64,000 nucleotides of DNA from Gilvimarinus chinensis DSM 19667 (GCF_000377745.1 NZ_KB898709.1:129001-193000), one strand, 5' to 3'. Positions 45,924 through 55,295 are shown, counted from the first letter of the stretch. Program-made: numbers and translations. The notes: generated by a model not told the origin, from the sequence alone.

Positions 45924-46712
45924 ATGAACTTACGTCAGCTCAGCTTTTTAACTCTGACATTCAGCCTAGCCAGTGTGCAGGCAGAAACCTTACATAAACC
46001 CAGCAAAAGCATCGAGTGGCCCCAGAACCAGCGCGCCGCTGTCAGTCTCTCTTACGACGATGCCCTCAACAGCCAACTGGACAATGCTATTCCAGCCCTA
46101 AACCACTACAACTTGCGCGGCTCGTTTTATTTGACCCTCGCCTCAGAGGTTATCCCAAACCGTCTGCCACTATGGCGCTCGGCCGCGGCCGATGGGCACG
46201 AGCTAGGCAATCACACGCTTTACCACCCCTGCAGTAAATCTCAGCTAGGCACAGACTGGGTAAAACCCTACAACAATATGGATGAAAGAACCCGTGAGCA
46301 AATGCGTGACGAGGTGATACTCGCCAACAGTTTTTTGCACGCGATAGACGGCCAGAGCAAGCGCACGTTTACCCCGCCATGCGGTCATACGCAAACCTCA
46401 GACGGTGATTATTTAAACAGCGTCAGCGATTTATTTATCGCCATCAAAGGCGCTGAAGAAAATCTACCTGAGGGCTTTAGCTCATTCGTTTTACCGCACG
46501 GCCAAAGTGGAGACGAATTAATCGAGTGGGTAAAAAACGAAGCCGCCGACGGCGGTCTGATACAAATTATTTTTCACGGTATTGGCGGGGACCATTTATC
46601 CGTAAGTGCTCAAGCGCACCGCGAACTACTGGAATTTTTAAGCAATAATCGAGAAACTTACTGGACCAACACCTACCGCAACATCATGACGCATGTGAAT
46701 CAACAGCCATAA
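45924..46712 (+). CDS. Secreted polysaccharide deacetylase-like protein (NodB fold)
   Basis: This 262-residue protein has a signal peptide cut near SVQAE. A NodB-type metal-dependent deacetylase domain follows: VSLSYDDALNSQLDNAI holds the paired Asp, and DGHELGNHTLYHPC the metal-binding His motif. GLIQIIFHGIGGDH near the C-terminus supplies another conserved His. Such enzymes remove acetyl groups from glycans such as xylan, chitin or peptidoglycan; which one is unclear. GGGAG seven bases upstream supports the ATG. Its neighbours are a surface lipoprotein and a sugar transporter, which fits glycan use. Confidence 0.82.
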   Translation: MNLRQLSFLTLTFSLASVQAETLHKPSKSIEWPQNQRAAVSLSYDDALNSQLDNAIPALNHYNLRGSFYLTLASEVIPNRLPLWRSAAADGHELGNHTLYHPCSKSQLGTDWVKPYNNMDERTREQMRDEVILANSFLHAIDGQSKRTFTPPCGHTQTSDGDYLNSVSDLFIAIKGAEENLPEGFSSFVLPHGQSGDELIEWVKNEAADGGLIQIIFHGIGGDHLSVSAQAHRELLEFLSNNRETYWTNTYRNIMTHVNQQP

Positions 46713-46734
46713 AAAAGCCCGGCCTAGGCCGGGC
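46711..46734 (-). terminator. Intrinsic terminator of the sugar transporter gene
   Basis: GCCCGGCCTAGGCCGGGC (46717-46734) is a perfect palindrome preceded on the plus strand by six A, which gives a T-run on the minus strand. It lies just beyond the transporter stop and directly after the deacetylase stop. Confidence 0.85.
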
Positions 46735-46751
46735 AAATAGTTCAGCTATGA

Positions 46752-48113
46752 TTAAACTTGTTCCGGTGCAGCCTTCTCTGACTTAGCACCCCAGCGCGTT
46801 ATTTTATGCCCCTTAACCGCGTAGAAAAGAATGTAGAGGTAAGCAGGAATCGACACTGCATAAGCCAGCTGGCCGTCGCCTGTGTCCGCAAAATGTCCGT
46901 AAATAGGCGGCAATACCGCGCCACCGGCAATCCCCATAATCAATAGGGCTGCACCTTTTGAGGTGTACTTACCCAGCCCTTGTAAAGACAGCGGCCAAAT
47001 GGCAGGCCAGCACATGGCGTTGGCAAAACCAAGCAAGGCAACAAAATAAACCGCGTTGGGAATTTCAGGCATTCCAAACAAGCTCAAGGTGGCCGATGAC
47101 ATGGCCGTACTCTGCAATGAGCCTGTCATTACACAAGCGGTAAAAATCACCCCCAAAATGGCGGACATCATCAACGCTGCCTGCTGACTGATAAAACGCG
47201 GGATAGCAACCACACCAACCACATAGCCAATCACCATGAATATCATGGTAAAAGAAGTCAGCATTGAAGCGACTGAGCCATCCAAACCGGCCTGCTTACC
47301 CAGTAAGCCAATGGCATCACCGGCAATAACCTCAACTCCTACATAGAAAAACAGAGCTAAAGCGCCGAGCACCAGATGAGGAAACTGAAACACACCTGAC
47401 AAGCGAATGTCGCCATCTTCCTGACCGTCAAGAACCTCATCCTCAATATCGGGAATAGGAGCAAAAATCATAGCCGCCCCCAGCACCGCCAACACAATGG
47501 CCATGCCGATATAAGGGTTTACAAGCTGGCCGGCAAGCTCGTTTAACTTAATGTCGCGCGCAGCTTCCGACAGTACCGCCAGCTCCGCTTCGGACACGCC
47601 CGTAATACCGGATAAAACCAGCGCCGAAAATACGATGGGGGCAACCACGCCTGCCCCCTTATTCAAAAGCCCCATAATACAAATGCGTACAGCGGCCGAC
47701 TCGGGTGGCCCCAATTTCACGACATAGGGGTTTGACGCCGTTTGCAGAATGGTCAGACCCGAACCCACCACAAACTGCGCTAACAAGAAAATAGAAAAGT
47801 CACGGCCATAAGCGGCGGGAATAAAAATTAACGCACCTACCGCCGTAATAAAAAGCCCCACAGCCATACCATTTTTATAGCCAGTGCGCTCAATGATGTA
47901 AGCCATCGGCAATGCCATAAACGTGTAAGCAGCGTAGAAAGCCGAGGCCACCAGCATCGCCTCAAAGGCGCTCAAATCACAAATGGTTTGCAAAAACGGA
48001 ATCAGCGCCCCATTCAGCCAGGTGACAAAGCCAAAGATAAAAAACAAACCGGCGATGATCGCCATCGGAATGACTACACTGCCAGAGGCCTGCGTCGATT
48101 TTTGTTCAGTCAT
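46752..48113 (-). CDS. FucP/GluP-family sugar MFS transporter
   Basis: This 453-residue protein has twelve predicted membrane helices of the fucose/glucose-galactose symporter family. Family features are FFIFGFVTWLNGALIPFLQ in helix 1, YFAYT-like FYAAYTFMALPMAYIIERTGYKNGM (in parts) for helices 2-3, and LTILQTASNPYVVKLGP. It would import a hexose with protons or sodium. A LacI-type operator overlaps its -35 box (48230-48241), which suggests sugar induction. The deacetylase on the opposite strand may belong to the same glycan pathway. Confidence 0.9.
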   Translation of the reverse strand: MTEQKSTQASGSVVIPMAIIAGLFFIFGFVTWLNGALIPFLQTICDLSAFEAMLVASAFYAAYTFMALPMAYIIERTGYKNGMAVGLFITAVGALIFIPAAYGRDFSIFLLAQFVVGSGLTILQTASNPYVVKLGPPESAAVRICIMGLLNKGAGVVAPIVFSALVLSGITGVSEAELAVLSEAARDIKLNELAGQLVNPYIGMAIVLAVLGAAMIFAPIPDIEDEVLDGQEDGDIRLSGVFQFPHLVLGALALFFYVGVEVIAGDAIGLLGKQAGLDGSVASMLTSFTMIFMVIGYVVGVVAIPRFISQQAALMMSAILGVIFTACVMTGSLQSTAMSSATLSLFGMPEIPNAVYFVALLGFANAMCWPAIWPLSLQGLGKYTSKGAALLIMGIAGGAVLPPIYGHFADTGDGQLAYAVSIPAYLYILFYAVKGHKITRWGAKSEKAAPEQV

Positions 48114-48214
48114 AATGAATACCCATTTAGCGCCTTAGCCAGAGTTGTTATTTATTGTGGTTATAGATACCAGCACAGCTACTGTACTGCCTGATAAGTA
48201 TACCTATGAGTTGG

Positions 48215-48243
48215 ACATTAACCGCTCAAGACAACGTTGTCAA
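48215..48243 (-). promoter_or_regulatory. Candidate promoter of the sugar transporter with LacI-type operator
   Basis: On the minus strand a perfect -35 box TTGACA (48238-48243) is followed after 17 bases by TAATGT (48215-48220). GACAACGTTGTC (48230-48241) is a perfect 12-base palindrome with the central AACGTT typical of LacI-family operators, and it covers most of the -35 box. Repressor binding here would block RNA polymerase. Confidence 0.6.
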
Positions 48244-48292
48244 TTTTAATTATAGAGCAAACCCAAAGTTCATCTGAACCGAGGTTCAACCT

Positions 48293-48466
48293 TTAATCAT
48301 CCAACAATCGGCCAGCCACAATCAGGGCTAGGCGCCTTCGCAGGGCCCGAGGAAAACCGGCGAACGAAGCAGACGCTTTAAACAGCTGCACTGCCCGAAG
48401 GGCGAGTGCGCCATGGACAAGGTGAAATGCGCAGTAAGGGAAGGCAGCCTGGGCTGAAGCTCTCGT
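48293..48466. repeat. Possible dispersed intergenic repeat
   Basis: This GC-rich, gene-free stretch holds several short palindromes (for example GCCCGAAGGGC) and can be read on the minus strand as a 70-residue frame with no family match. It resembles the repeated small intergenic frames seen beside RNA genes in some marine gammaproteobacteria; this is from memory of the pattern, not a comparison. Confidence 0.3.
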
Positions 48467-48467
48467 C

Positions 48468-48499
48468 AATCGAACCACCGACAAAAAGCTGGTTCGATT
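48468..48499. repeat. Hairpin containing a copy of the tRNA-Phe T-arm
   Basis: AATCGAACCACCGACA (48468-48483) repeats exactly the T-arm part of tRNA-Phe (48580-48595). AATCGAACCA (48468-48477) pairs with TGGTTCGATT (48490-48499), giving a 10-base stem and 12-base loop. Confidence 0.7.
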
Positions 48500-48523
48500 T
48501 CGCACGTACTCAACTGCAGATAC

Positions 48524-48553
48524 AAAAAAGGCCCGATCCGAAGACCGAGCCTT
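48524..48553 (-). terminator. Intrinsic terminator of tRNA-Phe
   Basis: On the minus strand AAGGCTCGGTC and GATCGGGCCTT pair (two G-U pairs) around a stable TTCG loop, followed by six T. It begins 11 bases after the tRNA end. Confidence 0.9.
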
Positions 48554-48563
48554 TTCGTTGGTA

Positions 48564-48639
48564 TGGTGCCCAGAGGCGGAATCGAACCACCGACACGAGG
48601 ATTTTCAATCCACTGCTCTACCGACTGAGCTATCTGGGC
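48564..48639 (-). tRNA. tRNA-Phe (GAA anticodon)
   Basis: The 76-base gene includes the encoded CCA. The acceptor stem GCCCAGA/TCTGGGC, D-arm GCTC/GAGC and T-arm GGTGG-TTCGATT-CCGCC are all well formed. The anticodon loop is TTGAAAA, so the anticodon is GAA for phenylalanine. The anticodon stem GTGGA/TCCTC has a T-T mismatch at position 28-42, where A-T or G-C is usual. A strong promoter (48677-48705) and terminator (48524-48553) frame it as a single-gene unit. Confidence 0.97.
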
Positions 48640-48676
48640 AATTCTTGTTCGGGGTGCCCCGTCACAAGAGGCGCGT

Positions 48677-48705
48677 ATTAAACCGTTTGCGCCTTTTAGA
48701 GTCAA
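48677..48705 (-). promoter_or_regulatory. Sigma-70 promoter of tRNA-Phe
   Basis: TTGACT (48700-48705) and TTTAAT (48677-48682) are spaced by 17 bases, each matching five of six consensus positions. The discriminator after the -10 box is GC-rich, as in stable RNA genes under stringent control. Confidence 0.75.
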
Positions 48706-48720
48706 GGGCTTAGAACAAAT

Positions 48721-48999
48721 TTATTTGTCGTTTTGGGGAGGAACATAACCTTCGGCGGCGTCGTAGTCGTCACCGGACAAAAACTTGGTCATTTGTTCAC
48801 CAAGATACACCCGTGTAGCGGTATCCATCAGGTTTAATTGCTTTTCGTTGATGAGCATGGTTTGGTGGCTTAACCACTCTTGCCAGGCTTTGGCGCTCAC
48901 GTTTTCAAAAATATCCTGACCTTTGGCGCCGGGGTAAGGCGGTTGGGCCAGCCCGGGCAGCTCTTGTTTGTATTTGCGACAAAATACCGTGCGGCTCAT
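48721..48999 (-). CDS. yggX: YggX, Fe(2+)-trafficking / oxidative damage protection protein
   Basis: This 92-residue cytoplasmic protein matches the YggX family from start ([22 protein letters not shown]) to end, including [30 protein letters not shown]. The N-terminal Cys is the conserved one. YggX protects iron-sulfur proteins from oxidative damage. Its ATG overlaps the mutY stop by four bases, as in E. coli, where MutY is itself an iron-sulfur enzyme. Confidence 0.96.
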   Translation of the reverse strand: MSRTVFCRKYKQELPGLAQPPYPGAKGQDIFENVSAKAWQEWLSHQTMLINEKQLNLMDTATRVYLGEQMTKFLSGDDYDAAEGYVPPQNDK

Positions 49000-50066
49000 A
49001 GGGTCTCCTGCGAGAGTGGGTCCAGCTCGGCAAGGCTTTCCAGTAAGCGTTTTACGGGTGCAGCCAAGCCGACATTTTCGGGTTGGCGCACGTTATACCA
49101 AAGTGCGCCGCCCGCTTCCATTACCGAATGAGGCGTATCGCCCAACTGCACCAGCACCGGCGTAATATCCAAGTGGTAATGACTAAAGGTGTGGCGATAA
49201 CTATCCCAGTACTCCACCCATTGCGGGGCGGCGTAATGGTCGGAGCAATAGCTGCTCACATTCGCCCCCAGCGCTAATTCGGGGAAGCTCCACAGCCCCC
49301 CCCAAATACCGGTAGACGGCCTCTGCTGCAACAATAACTCCCCCACGGGCGAGCGTAGCATCAGCAGGTAAGTGGTTTTTACCGGTTTTTCCTTTTTCGG
49401 CTTTTTGCCCGGGTATGCCAACTGTTGCCCCGTCGCACGGGCAACGCAACCATCGCCCACTGGGCATACATCGCAAGCGGGGCGGGTGCGAGTACACAGC
49501 ATCGCCCCCAAATCCATCATCGCCTGAGTGTAATGATTGCACCGCCGCTCTGGCGTATGTAAACGGGCTTTTTGCCAAAGATTTTTTAACGTGGTGGTGT
49601 GCCCTGGCCAACCTTCGATGGCGTGATAGCGGGCAAGCACCCGTTTAACATTGCCATCCAATATCGCGGCGTGCTTTTTAAACGCAATACTGACAATGGC
49701 ACCCGCGGTAGACTCGCCAATACCGGGCAGCTCGGCAAGCTGCGCCACGGTATCGGGAAATTCGCCGCCGTGCTCGCTCACCACACGCTGCGCGCATTTG
49801 TGCAAATTGCGCGCACGAGCGTAGTAACCCAGGCCCGTCCACAGGTGCAGCACATCGTCGATAGGTGCGGCCGCCAGATCTTGCACCGAAGGGAATGCCT
49901 CGGTAAAACGCTCGAAGTAAGGGATTACCGTAGTCACTTGAGTTTGCTGCAGCATGATTTCCGACAGCCAAACCCGGTAGGGGGTAATATTTTTTTGCCA
50001 GGGAAGGTGTTTGCGGCCGTGCTCATCAAACCAGCGGAGCACGGCCGCCGCAAATGCATCTGTCAT
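48996..50066 (-). CDS. mutY: MutY, A/G-specific adenine DNA glycosylase
   Basis: This 356-residue repair enzyme removes adenine paired with 8-oxoguanine. The helix-hairpin-helix [17 protein letters not shown] is followed by the catalytic Asp137 in [13 protein letters not shown]; Glu36 lies in [11 protein letters not shown]. The iron-sulfur cluster cysteines are Cys191, 198, 201 and 207 (spacing 6-2-5). Residues 225-356 form the C-terminal Nudix-like domain that reads 8-oxoguanine. It overlaps both asmA and yggX by four bases, so the three form one operon. Confidence 0.97.
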   Translation of the reverse strand: MTDAFAAAVLRWFDEHGRKHLPWQKNITPYRVWLSEIMLQQTQVTTVIPYFERFTEAFPSVQDLAAAPIDDVLHLWTGLGYYARARNLHKCAQRVVSEHGGEFPDTVAQLAELPGIGESTAGAIVSIAFKKHAAILDGNVKRVLARYHAIEGWPGHTTTLKNLWQKARLHTPERRCNHYTQAMMDLGAMLCTRTRPACDVCPVGDGCVARATGQQLAYPGKKPKKEKPVKTTYLLMLRSPVGELLLQQRPSTGIWGGLWSFPELALGANVSSYCSDHYAAPQWVEYWDSYRHTFSHYHLDITPVLVQLGDTPHSVMEAGGALWYNVRQPENVGLAAPVKRLLESLAELDPLSQETL

Positions 50067-52234
50067 TCTTTGTCTTGATTCAGCAGGCGGTTGAGTATGT
50101 CCTCTACCGCCTTGGTTTTATCGTCTTTTTCGCCGTTGGCATCGTCGCCACCGAGTTTACGGGTCAGCTCTTTTTGCAGCTTGTACTTGGCGTAATCGCC
50201 GGTGAGCGACTCTAGCGCTTTGCTGTCCAGGCCGCAATCTTTGAGCGGCGAAAGGTTGTTCAGCGACCCCTTGCAGCGCAGCAGCGAAAGACTGCGATTA
50301 AGCCAGTAATTACTTTTTACCGTACACCCCTCGGCGCTAGTGGATTGTTCCTGCAGGGTGAGGGGTAGGCGAAAATCGTAAGTTTCAGCCGCCAGATTAA
50401 GCTGCCCCTGAGTGGCCAGTAATAATTGCTCTACCCCTGCCTCAAAGTTTTCCACCGTTAACACTTGGTTGCTGAGGCGAATGGTGCCTTCCAGCGCGCT
50501 CATTTCCGTAAACTCGGGCCAGCTGCGCTGCTCGCTGGTTTTGCCATCCGCGCTTTTGGCTTCATCTTGCGCCAAAGAGACAATTTTGCAAAAGTATTTT
50601 TCGACGTTAAGCGGCGCAACGGTTACCTCGGCCCCACTCAACTGCGCTTCGGCGTTCAGCTGTTTGAATAAATCAGAGGCAAATGCGCCGCTGGTATTGC
50701 CTTTGGCTTTCATGTTCAAGCCGCCGGTCAGTTGAATGTCTTGCTCTAGCTGCAAATCGTTCAGCAGCGGCTCAAGCTGTACCCCCGTCATATCGGCGGT
50801 AAACGACGCCTTGGCACGCTGGCCTCGGGCATCCAGCTGCCCCTGCGCCAGCAATTGGCCCTGATAAGTGTTTAAACTTGCTTCACTCAGCTGTACCACA
50901 CCATTTTTCGCGGTGACGCGCAGGCGCAAGTTCTCAACGGTCAGTTTATTAACAATGGCCTTGCCAAAATCAAACTGCACAGTGGCATTCAGCGCACGAA
51001 TGGCATCCAGGGGTAAAGGTTCTTCTTGCGCCTGGGGTTTCGTTTTGCCACCGCCGGGCGTCGTTGTAGCAGGTACCGAGCTTGCCACTTCATTCTCGGG
51101 CGCGGGTGGCGGCAGGTAATCGTCAATGTTAATGCTGTCACCCACCAAGGTTAGCTGTAGCGCTTGGGTGCTGATATCGGTAATCGACAGCTCACCGTTT
51201 AAATGGGTTTGGTCCAAGGTTGCCTCAATTGGCGCTAGCGTAAATGAATTCGGGCCACCGGTTACGTTTGCGTTCAGAGACAACTGAGTAAGTGCGTCAG
51301 GGTTTGCAGTTTCTGGGGCAGTAATACCCAAGCCTGCCAGCAGCTCTTTCAGGTTAAAGGGCTTTACAGCGAGCGATGCGCCGTAGCTCATTTCGCCCTG
51401 CAGACCTTGAGCGCTCGCGCTAAATTCACTGATCACGGTTGTTTTGTCCTGTCCCACCAACAGCTCTAGCTTGCCGTCTCGTAATTCAAATTGATCCAGG
51501 CTTTCATCCACCCGCATAGTAGCCACCAACTCGATATCCACGGGCAGAGTGCCGCCGGGGGCGGAAGCCGATTGCAACGTGAGAGTCGCTTCGGTGCTGA
51601 GGGCAAAAGGGTTATTGGCAAAGTTAAACCCTGTTAACTCGGCCGTTTTCAGCTGCGCACGAACCTCTTGCTCGGCCGCTAAGTCTTTGTAGTAGAAATC
51701 GCTATTGGTAATACTGATTTTATCCACCGCCAGTGACAGCGAGCGGCCCTCTTCGCTGGCCTCAGCGGGTGAGCTGTCAGCTTGCGCCTGCTGGGCTTTC
51801 AGGTCGCTTATTTGCTGCTCGGTTAATTCACCTGCTGCCTTGCGCTCTTGGGGCGTAAACTTCTGCCAGTTTTTACTGCCGGCCTTATCCGCCGTGAGAG
51901 TTACCTTGGCACCATCAACCAGTAAATGCTGCACCTGCAACTCGCCATTAAACAGCGGTTTGGTGGCCACCAAAAGACTGGCACTGTTTAAGCTCGCCAG
52001 AGGCTCGTCCGGGGTCTGCACGCTGGCAACACTAATGTCGTTGATATCGATACCCACACTCGGCCAGAAGCGCCAGCCAAGATCTCCGGCGATATCCAGG
52101 TGCACACCCTGCTGCGCCGCCAGTTTTTCAATGCGCGGCTTAAACACGTTCGGATCGAGGAACAACAACACAAACGCTACCGCCAAAATCACCAACAGCA
52201 GCAACAACATAAACAACTTTACAATCAGCTTCAC
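50063..52234 (-). CDS. asmA: AsmA-family envelope protein
   Basis: This 723-residue protein has one N-terminal membrane helix (residues 2-26). The periplasmic part starts with [40 protein letters not shown], typical of AsmA (shown here in part by position, residues 26-66). The rest is beta-rich, as in AsmA/TamB-like proteins thought to bridge the periplasm for lipid movement. Translation starts at GTG, with GGAG eight bases upstream. The asmA-mutY-yggX order is common in gammaproteobacteria. Confidence 0.9.
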   Translation of the reverse strand: MKLIVKLFMLLLLLVILAVAFVLLFLDPNVFKPRIEKLAAQQGVHLDIAGDLGWRFWPSVGIDINDISVASVQTPDEPLASLNSASLLVATKPLFNGELQVQHLLVDGAKVTLTADKAGSKNWQKFTPQERKAAGELTEQQISDLKAQQAQADSSPAEASEEGRSLSLAVDKISITNSDFYYKDLAAEQEVRAQLKTAELTGFNFANNPFALSTEATLTLQSASAPGGTLPVDIELVATMRVDESLDQFELRDGKLELLVGQDKTTVISEFSASAQGLQGEMSYGASLAVKPFNLKELLAGLGITAPETANPDALTQLSLNANVTGGPNSFTLAPIEATLDQTHLNGELSITDISTQALQLTLVGDSINIDDYLPPPAPENEVASSVPATTTPGGGKTKPQAQEEPLPLDAIRALNATVQFDFGKAIVNKLTVENLRLRVTAKNGVVQLSEASLNTYQGQLLAQGQLDARGQRAKASFTADMTGVQLEPLLNDLQLEQDIQLTGGLNMKAKGNTSGAFASDLFKQLNAEAQLSGAEVTVAPLNVEKYFCKIVSLAQDEAKSADGKTSEQRSWPEFTEMSALEGTIRLSNQVLTVENFEAGVEQLLLATQGQLNLAAETYDFRLPLTLQEQSTSAEGCTVKSNYWLNRSLSLLRCKGSLNNLSPLKDCGLDSKALESLTGDYAKYKLQKELTRKLGGDDANGEKDDKTKAVEDILNRLLNQDKE

Positions 52235-52395
52235 AGCGCAGACTCCGTGTCGAGTGGATATTCAGCATAGCATGCCAAAGTCATGGAGACTGCCAAGCAA
52301 ATTACAAGTTCAACGGGCAAATATTTAGGCCACCCTGGCACTGGTTATCCGGCGGCCGGTCGCCTAAAATGTCGCCTTTTGACCGGACGCACGTT

Positions 52396-53481
52396 ATGGG
52401 ACACAAAACACCGCTTTACCAAAGCCACATCGATGCCGGCGGCAAGATGGTGGACTTTGGCGGCTGGGATATGCCAATCAACTACGGCTCGCAAATCGAG
52501 GAGCACCACAAGGTGCGCCACAGCGCCGGGATGTTTGACGTATCCCACATGACCGTGGTTGACGTTACCGGAGCCGACGCCCGCGCTTATCTGCGCGCAC
52601 TGCTGGCGAACGATGTGGCCAAACTTGATGGCAAACCCGGTAAAGCCTTGTACAGCGGCATGCTGAATGAAAAAGGCGGTGTTATTGACGATTTGATCGT
52701 CTACAACCTAGAGAGCGGGTACCGTGTGGTGGTCAACTGCGCCACCCGCGACAAAGACCTGGCGTGGATGGAAAAACAGGCTGCAGGTTTCGACATCAGC
52801 CTGACGGAGCAAGCCTCCCTCGCAATGATCGCCATCCAGGGCCCCGAGGCGATAGAGCGAACCAAACAGGCCGCTACCCCAGCACAAGCTGCCGTGATTG
52901 ATGCATTAGCCGTATTTACCGGCCAGCCAACGGATGAGTGGTTTATCGGCCGCACCGGCTACACCGGTGAAGACGGCCTGGAAATTATGCTGCCGGGCGA
53001 TCAGGCTCCCGCTTTTTGGCAAGCCCTGCTCGCCTCTGGCGTTGCCCCCTGTGGCTTGGGCGCACGAGACACTTTACGCCTTGAGGCAGGCATGAACCTG
53101 TACGGTCACGAAATGGATGAGACGACCCTGCCGCTGGCCGCCAACATGGGCTGGACCATCGCCTGGGAGCCGGCCGACCGCGACTTTATCGGCCGCGCTG
53201 CGCTTGCAAGTGCTCGCACTGCAGGCACCGATAAACTTGTGGGCTTAGTACTCAAAGAGCGCGGTGTACTGCGCGCCGGACAAACCGTTGTTATTCCCGG
53301 CTGCGATCAAGCCGGCGTTATTACCAGCGGGACATTTTCACCCACTTTGGGCTACTCTATTGCCATGGCCCGCGTTCCCGCTGCGGCAGGCAGCGACGCC
53401 ACCGTCGAAGTACGTAACAAGCAGCTGCCAGTCAGCATCGTAAAACCTAATTTTGTCCGCCACGGACAGTCACTCATTTAA
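52396..53481 (+). CDS. gcvT: GcvT, aminomethyltransferase of the glycine cleavage system
   Basis: This 361-residue T-protein takes the aminomethyl group from lipoyl-GcvH and passes it to tetrahydrofolate, releasing ammonia. The sequence follows E. coli GcvT closely: [33 protein letters not shown] (catalytic Asp region), [21 protein letters not shown] and [17 protein letters not shown]. The start at 52396 gives the usual length; an ATG 27 bases upstream is possible, and the ribosome site is weak. gcvH follows by 19 bases, but gcvP is not in the window. No glycine riboswitch is seen upstream. Confidence 0.95.
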   Translation: MGHKTPLYQSHIDAGGKMVDFGGWDMPINYGSQIEEHHKVRHSAGMFDVSHMTVVDVTGADARAYLRALLANDVAKLDGKPGKALYSGMLNEKGGVIDDLIVYNLESGYRVVVNCATRDKDLAWMEKQAAGFDISLTEQASLAMIAIQGPEAIERTKQAATPAQAAVIDALAVFTGQPTDEWFIGRTGYTGEDGLEIMLPGDQAPAFWQALLASGVAPCGLGARDTLRLEAGMNLYGHEMDETTLPLAANMGWTIAWEPADRDFIGRAALASARTAGTDKLVGLVLKERGVLRAGQTVVIPGCDQAGVITSGTFSPTLGYSIAMARVPAAAGSDATVEVRNKQLPVSIVKPNFVRHGQSLI

Positions 53482-53500
53482 ATTTTTACAGGACACAACC

Positions 53501-53893
53501 ATGAGCGAAATTCGCAGCGAACTGAAATATCTGCCCAGCCACGAGTGGGCCCGTGTGGAAGAAGACGGTACCGTCACCATCGGCATTACCGACCACGCGC
53601 AAAGCAGTCTGGGCGATGTGGTTTACGTTGAGACACCGGAAGTGGGTGCCAGCGTATCGGCCGGCGAAGAAGCTGGTGTGGTTGAATCGGTAAAAGCCGC
53701 TTCCGACATTTACTCACCGGTATCCGGAGAGGTAATTGCCATCAATGATGCACTGGAAGACGAGCCCGAGCAGGTTAACAGCTCACCGTTCGACGACGGC
53801 TGGTTCTTTAAAGTCAAACCCAGCGACCTGTCCGAACTGGACGACGCCCTGGACGCCGACGGTTACCAAGCCGCCATCGAGGCAGACGAGTAA
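53501..53893 (+). CDS. gcvH: GcvH, lipoyl carrier of the glycine cleavage system
   Basis: This 130-residue H-protein carries the lipoyl arm between GcvP, GcvT and lipoamide dehydrogenase. The lipoylated Lys lies in [19 protein letters not shown], and [21 protein letters not shown] and [12 protein letters not shown] frame the fold. The start [14 protein letters not shown] at 53501 has AGGA upstream and gives the normal length; an in-frame ATG 48 bases upstream lies inside gcvT. Confidence 0.96.
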   Translation: MSEIRSELKYLPSHEWARVEEDGTVTIGITDHAQSSLGDVVYVETPEVGASVSAGEEAGVVESVKAASDIYSPVSGEVIAINDALEDEPEQVNSSPFDDGWFFKVKPSDLSELDDALDADGYQAAIEADE

Positions 53894-53896
53894 GTT

Positions 53897-54175
53897 TTGA
53901 AAAACGCCCTACGCAAGCTCGCCCGCCCGCTGCTCGCCCCGCTTGAGGCGGGCAGGGAGCCCTACCACTACAAACCGTTAAGCCGAAAAATTCTGATTTT
54001 TTTCGGCGCGGTGTTTACCTTCTTAGGCCTGTTGGCCGCCTGGTTAATTCCGCCGGGCGCCGACCCCGGCTATTATTTCCCGGTGGTCGTTTTCACTCTC
54101 GCAGGACTCTACGGATTGATTGTGGGCGCACTTGGCGCAGACCGCGCAGTAGCGCGGATTTGGGGGAATAAATAA
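53897..54175 (+). CDS. Small membrane protein of unknown function
   Basis: I do not recognise this 92-residue protein. It has two hydrophobic helices (about residues 31-51 and 59-80) and a positive N-terminus (KNALRKLARP), so it is probably an inner-membrane protein with both ends inside. It starts at TTG four bases after gcvH stops, with no good ribosome site, so it may be translated by coupling. A link to glycine cleavage is not implied. Confidence 0.6.
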   Translation: MKNALRKLARPLLAPLEAGREPYHYKPLSRKILIFFGAVFTFLGLLAAWLIPPGADPGYYFPVVVFTLAGLYGLIVGALGADRAVARIWGNK

Positions 54176-54221
54176 AAGCCCTGGCACGTGCAAAAAGTAA
54201 AACCTAATAAAGGCGGGAAGT

Positions 54222-54250
54222 GGCCGGAGCCACACAAACACGCTCCGGCC
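54222..54250. terminator. Hairpin between convergent genes
   Basis: GGCCGGAGC and GCTCCGGCC pair perfectly over nine bases around an 11-base loop, between the end of the small membrane protein and the end of the peroxiredoxin-like gene. No T-run follows, so a terminator role is tentative. Confidence 0.45.
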
Positions 54251-54284
54251 CATTACTGAAATGAGCTTTAACCGCCGAAGAAAA

Positions 54285-54821
54285 TTATGCCGAGAAAGTA
54301 CCGCGAATGGGGTAATTATTTTCCGGGTCACGAATAAACTTTAACCCAGAGATAACCGATTTCAGATCCGGCCGGGAAAATGGCGCATTTGAAATATCAA
54401 TAATCTGAATATTTCCTTCAGCATTAATCACAAAAAGCGCGGGCTCTGCAAAATTATGGTCTGTCTCTTCGGCATTGCGTGGAGTTGAAATATACAATCC
54501 TAATTGTAACATTTGCTCCTGAGAGAGCCCGTAAGCAATCGGGAAGTTAATATCCAACTTATCCATGTGCGCTTTTAGCTGTGCCTCACTATCGGCCGAA
54601 ACAGCCACCAAGTCCACGCCCAGTTTTTTGAGATCACTTACGTAAGTTTCCAGCTCATTCAAGTACTTAGTACAAATGGGGCAGTGTTTGCCGCGATAAA
54701 CGACTACCATTTTCCAGTCAGAGTCGCTATCCGTGGAGGCAAGATTCACGGTGTCCCCTGCTAAATTTTTTACTTGCAAAGCAGGAAATTCGCTACCAGC
54801 GTGCAGTTTCTGAGTGTACAT
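54285..54821 (-). CDS. AhpC/TSA-family peroxiredoxin-like protein
   Basis: This 178-residue thioredoxin-fold protein has VVYRGKHCPICTKYLNELE, where CPIC is a possible redox-active cysteine pair, followed by LVAVSADSEAQLKAHMDKL and FPIAYGLSQEQM, as in AhpC/TSA proteins. No signal peptide is present, so it acts in the cytoplasm, probably reducing peroxides or disulfides. AAGGAG precedes the ATG. An imperfect palindrome lies 28 bases upstream (54849-54866). Confidence 0.82.
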   Translation of the reverse strand: MYTQKLHAGSEFPALQVKNLAGDTVNLASTDSDSDWKMVVVYRGKHCPICTKYLNELETYVSDLKKLGVDLVAVSADSEAQLKAHMDKLDINFPIAYGLSQEQMLQLGLYISTPRNAEETDHNFAEPALFVINAEGNIQIIDISNAPFSRPDLKSVISGLKFIRDPENNYPIRGTFSA

Positions 54822-55295
54822 AGATACTCCTTAATCAGGTTCAATAACTTGTATCGGTACAACTGCAGTTCCTGTTCCATCTTTGCACTAATCACATTTT
54901 AATTCGTAAGAGCATTCAGCCACATCAAAGCGAAAAGTGTTTGTATCCGAAATATTTCAGCGACCCACTGTAGCGAGGACGCATACATAACTAATTAAAA
55001 AAGGGAGAGGTCTTGTGGGGCTGATGAAGAACAAGCAACGAGTGCGCGCGCTGCAGTTGATATTTTAAAACGGTAGTGATACTTCGTGTCAGCTGCGTTC
55101 ACACTGCAAGGTTGAAGAAACCGTATCGATAGGCTCAGTTTTATTCAGCGGAGTTTCAAACGATTGACGCAGCCATTTATCTCCAATTATACCGGCTTCA
55201 GCGGCAATTCTTACCGCGTTGCGAGTTCTTCTGAAGCAACAACCACACGCTAACCTGCTCAAGCGCCCATCAGGGCGCTGCACTCGCAACTTCGT
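54822..55295. other. Intergenic region upstream of the peroxiredoxin-like gene
   Basis: About 470 bases without a recognisable gene. It holds the imperfect palindrome ACTTGTA-TCGG-TACAACT (54849-54866) and a hairpin AGCGCCC-ATCA-GGGCGCT (55262-55279) beyond the next lipoprotein gene. A 66-residue minus-strand frame at 55089-55289 has no family match and could be a fragment of a decayed gene. Confidence 0.5.

Noticed and set aside
48468-48595. Prophage or island attachment site at tRNA-Phe
   Set aside because: The repeated T-arm segment lacks the tRNA 3' end, lies only 112 bases away, and there is no integrase or foreign gene between the copies.
52235-52395. Glycine riboswitch upstream of gcvT
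   Set aside because: The sequence lacks the conserved glycine aptamer elements, and no tandem aptamer or terminator is visible.
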